Positions 41,144-45,159 of a DNA stretch of 45,159 nucleotides are shown here, piece by piece. The stretch's first letter is position 1, and the number at the start of each line of letters is the position of its first letter. Source of the DNA: Candidatus Aenigmatarchaeota archaeon (GTDB lineage Archaea; Aenigmatarchaeota; Aenigmatarchaeia; CG10238-14; SCSR01); assembly GCA_018304615.1 (NCBI GenBank), contig JAGVVV010000009.1, positions 1 to 45,159 of the forward strand, read 5' to 3'. The notes below the pieces were generated by a model. That model saw nothing but the letters and a program-made list of their open reading frames with translations. It did not search any database and had not been told where the DNA came from. The translations under genes and the position numbers were made by a program.

Positions 41144-42034
41144 ATGGATTTAAGTTGGCAGGAAGAAAAGGATGCACTAGGTGAAGAATTAGTTAGATTG
41201 GCTTATCAGTCACGATGTATAGAAACAATTTTCAACACAAGAGATCCAGAAAAAAGAAGGAATGGTTGGACTCTGAAAAATGGAACAAACAGCATTTATT
41301 ATATCAATTTTAGGAATGCTGGGAATTCGGCTGAATTCACAGCAAAGTTAGGCTATCTGATGGGAAGAGTTCTCCAAGAAGAAGTTAGAGATTTTGATTA
41401 TGATAATGATGTGATAATAGGAGTTGACATGGCTGGTGTTCCTTTAGTTTCGGCAGTCTCTACGTCTATGTACTATAGAACAAATGGTAGAGTTAAAATA
41501 AAATGGGGGTATACAAGACCTCTTCCAGGAGAGAAAATAAGAAACGTCGAAGATGCAAGAACAGTCCTTGAAGAATTAAAACGAAAAAATCTAAGTCTTG
41601 GTGAATGGGGTTCTCACAATCTTATTGAAGGAGAAATTTTGGATGGGCATCGAGCACTAATTTTTGATGATATGGTTACAGATTTTGCAAGTAAACTAAT
41701 TGCAAGGGAAGTAATCAGGTACGATGCAGATAGACGTAGAATAAGGGTAGTGTGCAACACATCAGTAGTTGGTGTAGATAGGGAACAGGGCGCAGACAAA
41801 ACAGCAAAAGAAGAGGGAATGAAATTGTTCCATGGAGTACCAATGAAGACTAAAGGTATGGCGTGGCTTGCAGGTGCGATGCCTCAAGAGCAGTACAAGT
41901 ATTTAATGGCGTTTGTCTATAAACCAGATTTATTTCAGGATATAGACAGAGATCCAAAAATAGATAAGGAAAAAGGAATAAGTTCTCCGGCCATGCGAGA
42001 AGCTCTTGAATTAGCTGCAAAGAGTGGTAATTAG
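41144..42034 (+). CDS. Orotate phosphoribosyltransferase-like protein
   Basis: 296 residues, longer than the usual 170-210 for PyrE. The PRPP loop is ALIFDDMVTDFASKL near 168-182, a PRTase type-I loop with T-D-F instead of TG-S. Before it are NGWTLKNGTNSIYYINFRN, reminiscent of the orotate-binding SGxxSxxYxD block, and IIGVDMAGVPLVSAV. It has a C-terminal addition of about 70 residues. It would join orotate and PRPP to OMP. AAGGA lies before the ATG. Its stop codon is inside candidate operator B. Confidence 0.72.
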   Translation: MDLSWQEEKDALGEELVRLAYQSRCIETIFNTRDPEKRRNGWTLKNGTNSIYYINFRNAGNSAEFTAKLGYLMGRVLQEEVRDFDYDNDVIIGVDMAGVPLVSAVSTSMYYRTNGRVKIKWGYTRPLPGEKIRNVEDARTVLEELKRKNLSLGEWGSHNLIEGEILDGHRALIFDDMVTDFASKLIAREVIRYDADRRRIRVVCNTSVVGVDREQGADKTAKEEGMKLFHGVPMKTKGMAWLAGAMPQEQYKYLMAFVYKPDLFQDIDRDPKIDKEKGISSPAMREALELAAKSGN

Positions 42035-42045
42035 GTATCACCACT
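42023..42045 (+). promoter_or_regulatory. Candidate operator B upstream of the 175-residue gene
   Basis: AGTGGT (42023-42028) and ACCACT (42040-42045) are a perfect inverted repeat with 11 bases between, containing TAGGTA. A TTAATAAAA element follows directly, placing transcription near 42075 and the ATG at 42082. Shares AGTGGT, TAGGTA and ACCA with site A. Confidence 0.45.
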
Positions 42046-42081
42046 TAATAAAATCTTCTCATATCCCCATTAAAAGCTACC

Positions 42082-42609
42082 ATGACTTTGACAACTTTAA
42101 CCTTGGAAACGGAATCAAGAACTTTGAAAGATGTCATTGCTTATTTAGGAACACCGGCTCTTTATCCATACAAACATGAAGAATTGCCCAATCCAAAAGT
42201 TCAGGAATATGTTGCTGAGGTTTCATTTGGGTTAACTAAAACTGTTAAATCAGAGATTCTGGGGAAACGTACATATTTCTTTGATGGACACGGCTCTAGG
42301 AACGGAACTGATCAATATGAAAAACTTAAATTGATTTGTGGCGGTATTCCTGATGGAGAAAATGCAGTTTTAGTTTTTGGCAGACCGGAAGATAATAAAC
42401 CTGTTGGTATATTTATCCAAGGACTTGGGGATTTATTGGAGGCGTATCATATGCTTGGTATTTTGGGTGATAATGTCTTCTACTGGGACAGAAATAAACG
42501 TCAATTTGTCAACAAAAGGATAGAAAAACCGGAAGAAATGATTGAAATTGCAGATGCTATAAGTGAATTGAAAACCTTGGGTACAGAAGGAATTTTTGAA
42601 TTCAGTTAA
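42082..42609 (+). CDS. Unknown protein in the pyrimidine locus
   Basis: 175 residues, soluble, no clear catalytic motif. Parts such as FDGHGSRNGTDQYEKLKL, AVLVFGRPEDNKPVGIFIQGLG and LGILGDNVFYWDRN suggest an alpha/beta protein. I do not recognise it. It has its own TATA element with candidate operator B directly upstream, and converges on the second OMP decarboxylase gene with one base between their stops. A role in pyrimidine or phosphoribosyl metabolism is inferred from position only. Confidence 0.6.
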   Translation: MTLTTLTLETESRTLKDVIAYLGTPALYPYKHEELPNPKVQEYVAEVSFGLTKTVKSEILGKRTYFFDGHGSRNGTDQYEKLKLICGGIPDGENAVLVFGRPEDNKPVGIFIQGLGDLLEAYHMLGILGDNVFYWDRNKRQFVNKRIEKPEEMIEIADAISELKTLGTEGIFEFS

Positions 42610-42610
42610 T

Positions 42611-43600
42611 TTACCATCTTGATTTGTGAGCTTTTACTACTGCATCATTGATTCTCTCATCCATGTCAATTGCTGCATCTCTAGCTGCAAATTCAAATTT
42701 TTCATCTCCATACTTATCGAAATATTCAGGTTCTTTCCACGCAGCAATTATCCCTCTGGAAGAATTTACAAAAGCACCTCTTCCGTCATTACCTAAAAGG
42801 AAAGGTACATCTTCAGGCTTTCCTCCCTGCTGTTTTTTCTGTTTTAAACCAATGCCAGGTGATAGCCAAAGACTTCTAGGCATAAACCCCCTTAGAGATG
42901 GGCCGTCTACTGATGCATAAGTGAGTCCTACTACAGCACCAACTGATTTCCAACCTTCTTCTCCTTCCGTACCTTCACCCCATTTGTCTATATATTTAGC
43001 CACATGTTCGCAAACTTTCAATCCTGATTGAAGCTTTTCATCTTGTAGTTCAGTAGCAGATGGATTTGATGTCTTGTCTAAAACTTGTATTCCTTTTTTA
43101 TGGGCAATAACGTCGTTCCTGAATTGTCCAATGGAATCAGTCATTAAATAACTATTAACAGTCAAACAATCTAGATCGTAAGATGGTACTCTTTCCCCAC
43201 TCAATAATTTCACTCTGCCTAAGTGACCTTCAGAATATTTTTTTGCAGTCTCTTCAACTTCATCCCTCTTTCCGTCCTCTAATACCTGAAGACCTTTTGA
43301 ACGTGCATATAATATAGCTTCGGCAAAAGCTCTAATCCCAGGACCTTGATAACATTCATAAAAAGCTATGTTGAGCTTAGCAGCAGATAAAAGAGGATGA
43401 AGGGCATCTATAAGTCGTTTATCAAATTCTAAAAATGCAGCTCCAACTGCTTCAAAACTATCACCATATTTATCTAAATACCGTCTTTTCAAATGCTCAG
43501 GAATAAAATCTACATTTGGATCCAAACCTACAATGACATAACTTTCTTTTTCGTCAATAGCACGAAGCATTCTGTCAGAAAAGCTGTTTACAATTACCAT
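42611..43600 (-). CDS. OMP decarboxylase, type 2 (mycobacterial-type) relative with altered catalytic motif
   Basis: 329 residues, longer than type 1 PyrF and in the type 2 size range. Blocks: VIVGLDPNVDFIP, KLNIAFYECYQGPGIRAFAEAI, VLDKTSNPSATELQD, SVGAVVGLTYA and LSPGIGLK. The catalytic strand reads EDGKRDEVEETAKKYSEG, where type 2 enzymes have DAKRGDIGSTA. The first Asp (D109) and Lys (K111) are present, but the last Asp of DxKxxD is Glu114, with D113 inserted at the Gly. A second, different OMP decarboxylase-type barrel lies 2.3 kb away, so the two may have different substrates. Confidence 0.85.
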   Translation of the reverse strand: MVIVNSFSDRMLRAIDEKESYVIVGLDPNVDFIPEHLKRRYLDKYGDSFEAVGAAFLEFDKRLIDALHPLLSAAKLNIAFYECYQGPGIRAFAEAILYARSKGLQVLEDGKRDEVEETAKKYSEGHLGRVKLLSGERVPSYDLDCLTVNSYLMTDSIGQFRNDVIAHKKGIQVLDKTSNPSATELQDEKLQSGLKVCEHVAKYIDKWGEGTEGEEGWKSVGAVVGLTYASVDGPSLRGFMPRSLWLSPGIGLKQKKQQGGKPEDVPFLLGNDGRGAFVNSSRGIIAAWKEPEYFDKYGDEKFEFAARDAAIDMDERINDAVVKAHKSRW

Positions 43601-43640
43601 TCTATCTGCTAACTATTCAAATATTATTGAAATAAGTCTA

Positions 43641-43662
43641 TTTGGTGATTTTCACCACCAAA
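43641..43662. promoter_or_regulatory. Candidate operator C between OMP decarboxylase and TrmB-like gene 2
   Basis: TTTGGTG, 8 bases, CACCAAA is a perfect 7-bp inverted repeat; the inner GGTGATTTTCACC is itself palindromic. It lies between the two divergent promoters (genes starting at 43600 and 43694), directly upstream of a TTAAATCTTTAAA stretch. The GGTGA/TCACC halves recall the inverted form of the TrmB-family target in Thermococcales (TATCAC-N5-GTGATA). Confidence 0.55.
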
Positions 43663-43693
43663 GTTAAATCTTTAAACTACAAGTAAAAAACTG

Positions 43694-44419
43694 ATGATAC
43701 AAGAATATCTGAGAGAAATTGGACTTTCAAGGAACGAAGCTAAAATTTACCAAGTACTAGTAGAACTTGGACCTTCACCTATAGGAGAAATTAGTTCAAA
43801 AACAAAAATCCACAGAAGGAATGTTTATGACTCCATAGAAAAACTGAAAGAAAAAGGTTTTGTTTCATGGACAATTAGAAATGAGAGGAAATATTTTGAG
43901 GCAACAAATCCTCAGAGAATAATCGATATCATAGAAGAGAAGAAAGAAAAGATAAAAGAAATTATACCAAAACTGCTTGCGAGCCAAAAGCCTAGTGACA
44001 AACAAAATGTTCGAATCTACACGGGAATTGAAAGCGAAAAAAGAATCTTTGATGACAAGCTAAAATTTAAAGAAGAACAGCTTGTTTTAGGGGCTCACAA
44101 TCCCTCGGATCATATCTCTAAACACCTCATGCTTTACCATAAAAAAAGGATTGCTAGGAAAATTCCGCTAAAAATGCTATATCCTAAAAATGAAACTAAG
44201 ACAGCAAAAAAGTTTGCCAAACTCAAATATATGAAAATTAGAATCCTGCCTTTATCGTTTAATTCTCCAATCGCAATCAATGTCTACGGAAATAAAGTGG
44301 CAATTCTCACTGGCTCTGGCAAAAGCTCTCCTATTTCTATATTAATTGAGGATAAGAATCTCAGTAATAATTTTAGAAATTACTTTTATGCTCTATGGAA
44401 AATTTCTCAGCCACTTTAA
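43694..44419 (+). CDS. TrmB-like transcriptional regulator 2
   Basis: 241 residues, paralogue of the regulator at 38858. The winged helix reads IGLSRNEAKIYQVLVELGPS, HRRNVYDSIEKLKEKGFV, followed by a Lys-rich coiled linker and the effector domain with IYTGIESEKRIFDDKL, GAHNPSDHI, YHKKRIARKIPLKMLYP and AINVYGNKVAILTGSG. The promoter is 0-30 bp upstream, next to the perfect palindrome at 43641-43662. Autoregulation and control of the pyrimidine genes are inferred. Confidence 0.85.
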   Translation: MIQEYLREIGLSRNEAKIYQVLVELGPSPIGEISSKTKIHRRNVYDSIEKLKEKGFVSWTIRNERKYFEATNPQRIIDIIEEKKEKIKEIIPKLLASQKPSDKQNVRIYTGIESEKRIFDDKLKFKEEQLVLGAHNPSDHISKHLMLYHKKRIARKIPLKMLYPKNETKTAKKFAKLKYMKIRILPLSFNSPIAINVYGNKVAILTGSGKSSPISILIEDKNLSNNFRNYFYALWKISQPL

Positions 44420-44428
44420 AAGAAATCC

Positions 44429-44436
44429 TTTTTATA
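44429..44436 (+). promoter_or_regulatory. TATA box of the 33-residue membrane peptide gene
   Basis: TTTTTATA, centred 34 bp before the ATG at 44467, with an AT-rich region upstream. Transcription would begin about 8 bases before the start codon. Confidence 0.5.
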
Positions 44437-44466
44437 CCCTCAAATCAAATTTAATGTAGTGATACA

Positions 44467-44568
44467 ATGAGCAACATGATGAAATACCTACTAATCGCAT
44501 TGGTAGTAATCGTTCTAGTAGTAGTCGTAATGGGCAACACTCTCGGACTAGGTTTCGGCCTATACTGA
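44467..44568 (+). CDS. 33-residue single-pass membrane peptide
   Basis: ATG at 44467, TGA at 44566-44568. The product begins MSNMMKY, then 16 mostly Leu, Ile and Val residues as one TM segment, and ends MGNTLGLGFGLY. A strong TATA element lies upstream and two T6 runs follow directly at 44576-44591, which makes a neat single-gene transcription unit. No family is recognised. A clean promoter and terminator around a 33-codon frame argue that it is real. Confidence 0.55.
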   Translation: MSNMMKYLLIALVVIVLVVVVMGNTLGLGFGLY

Positions 44569-44575
44569 TTAGAAA

Positions 44576-44591
44576 TTTTTTGATTTTTTAC
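44576..44591 (+). terminator. T-run terminator after the membrane peptide gene
   Basis: TTTTTTGATTTTTTAC starts eight bases after the stop codon. Oligo-T runs end transcription in archaea. The convergent nreA gene ends a few bases farther on. Confidence 0.45.
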
Positions 44592-44597
44592 AAATTT

Positions 44598-45159
44598 TTA
44601 TCTTAATCCATAGAATTTTGTTAACTTGGATTGCGTCTTTCTGTTTTTCAGAATCTTGCTTTTATTAATCCACTCGTCCTTCGAAAGTATTCTTGATGAG
44701 ATCACTTTCACTGCCTCTTCGACAGAATTGAACCTCTCGCAGGGTTTGTTGAACGCGTCTCTGACAGCTTCCCTCATCTGCCAGATTCCAACAGGGGCGA
44801 AATAATCAGATCTGACTTCTCTAATGATGATTATCCCAGCCTGTCTTCTGATTTTGTTCAGATATTCTAAAACTCCAAGTCTTCCAGAGTAGAAAGCCCC
44901 AGCAGTCTTCTCTGCATATTCCTTCTTCCCCCAATAAGGCTCGTAATCAGAATCGATCATGGCCCTTCCGTATAGATTCCATATCTCAACTAATTCATAC
45001 TCGTAACTACTGGGGACTAGAAGAATCTGATAATGGTTTCCGATATATTCGTTCTTGAACAGCATGACTTCAGAAAGTTCCTGGAAATCCTTCATCTTTT
45101 CTCGGAGATGCTTGCCGATGATATCGTCTATAGCAGTGACACCCCATTTCGTCGGTACA
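44598..45159 (-). CDS. nreA: NreA-like DNA repair protein, C-terminal part, cut by window edge
   Basis: About 187 residues are visible; the frame runs off the right edge and stays open, so the internal ATG at 45095 is not the start. Blocks typical of the archaeal Nre family: WGVTAIDDIIG, YQILLVPSSYEYELVEIWN, AEKTAGAFYSGRLGVLEYL, IIIIREVRSDYFAPVGIWQMREAVRDAF. The C-terminal end QSKLTKFY fits a PCNA-interacting (PIP) box QxxLxxF(F/Y), as is known in NreA. NreA acts in DNA repair with PCNA. Confidence 0.85.
   Translation of the reverse strand, partial: VPTKWGVTAIDDIIGKHLREKMKDFQELSEVMLFKNEYIGNHYQILLVPSSYEYELVEIWNLYGRAMIDSDYEPYWGKKEYAEKTAGAFYSGRLGVLEYLNKIRRQAGIIIIREVRSDYFAPVGIWQMREAVRDAFNKPCERFNSVEEAVKVISSRILSKDEWINKSKILKNRKTQSKLTKFYGLR

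Overview
The window comes from a compact, AT-rich archaeal chromosome. The archaeal markers are GatD/GatE, ABCE1, Cdc48, Hef-type helicase and XPF nuclease, DUF460, NreA, TrmB-type regulators, an archaeosortase-like protein, pyruvoyl arginine decarboxylase, and an intron-bearing type II tRNA-Ser. Genes are tightly packed, and many have a TATA-like element about 26 bp upstream of the start codon, as leaderless transcripts do. Small genome style, split genes and many unrecognised small membrane proteins suggest a DPANN-type lineage, but no rRNA is present and the lineage is inference. No IS element, CRISPR array, phage or rRNA was seen.

Layout. 1-5502: an isomerase-fold protein, then a block of unrecognised genes (a 597-residue protein, two tiny membrane proteins, a pair of tandem paralogues, a small coiled coil) arranged around one palindromic TATA box. 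5499-12606: translation genes (ABCE1, a YchF-like GTPase, gatD-gatE) and a membrane protein. 12625-14102: agmatinase and arginine decarboxylase, converging, which together would make putrescine from arginine. 14331-20833: a tRNA methylthiotransferase, a DRG-type GTPase that appears to start at ATT, and an operon headed by a ribbon-helix-helix/nucleotidyltransferase fusion, with a short cluster holding a TFIIB-cyclin-like fragment opposite; then a TRAM protein. 20979-26457: membrane proteins, secreted subtilase, MIP18-family protein, tRNA-Ser(CGA), Dph6-like ligase, RDD protein, PRPP synthetase-like protein. 26510-34799: DNA repair and topology (split Hef, DUF460, archaeosortase-like protein, coiled coil, topoisomerase I, Cas4-like nuclease). 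36002-38856: Cdc48 operon. 38858-44419: a pyrimidine locus (HAD phosphatase, two different OMP decarboxylase-type barrels, an orotate PRTase, one unknown) bracketed by two TrmB-like regulators. 44467-45159: a 33-residue membrane peptide and the C-terminal part of NreA.

Main surprises. Several conserved enzymes have lost a defined functional motif while the rest of the protein looks intact: ABCE1 keeps the ligands of only one of its two Fe-S clusters; the XPF nuclease lacks ERKxxxD; the archaeosortase has Ser in place of Cys; the nucleotidyltransferase lacks GGxGTRLxP; topoisomerase I has a stop codon with a zinc-finger remnant behind it. The pyrimidine locus has three candidate operators, each directly upstream of a TATA-like element, which is the best candidate here for an undescribed regulatory circuit. 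The block at 1892-5502 is the best candidate for an undescribed protein complex.
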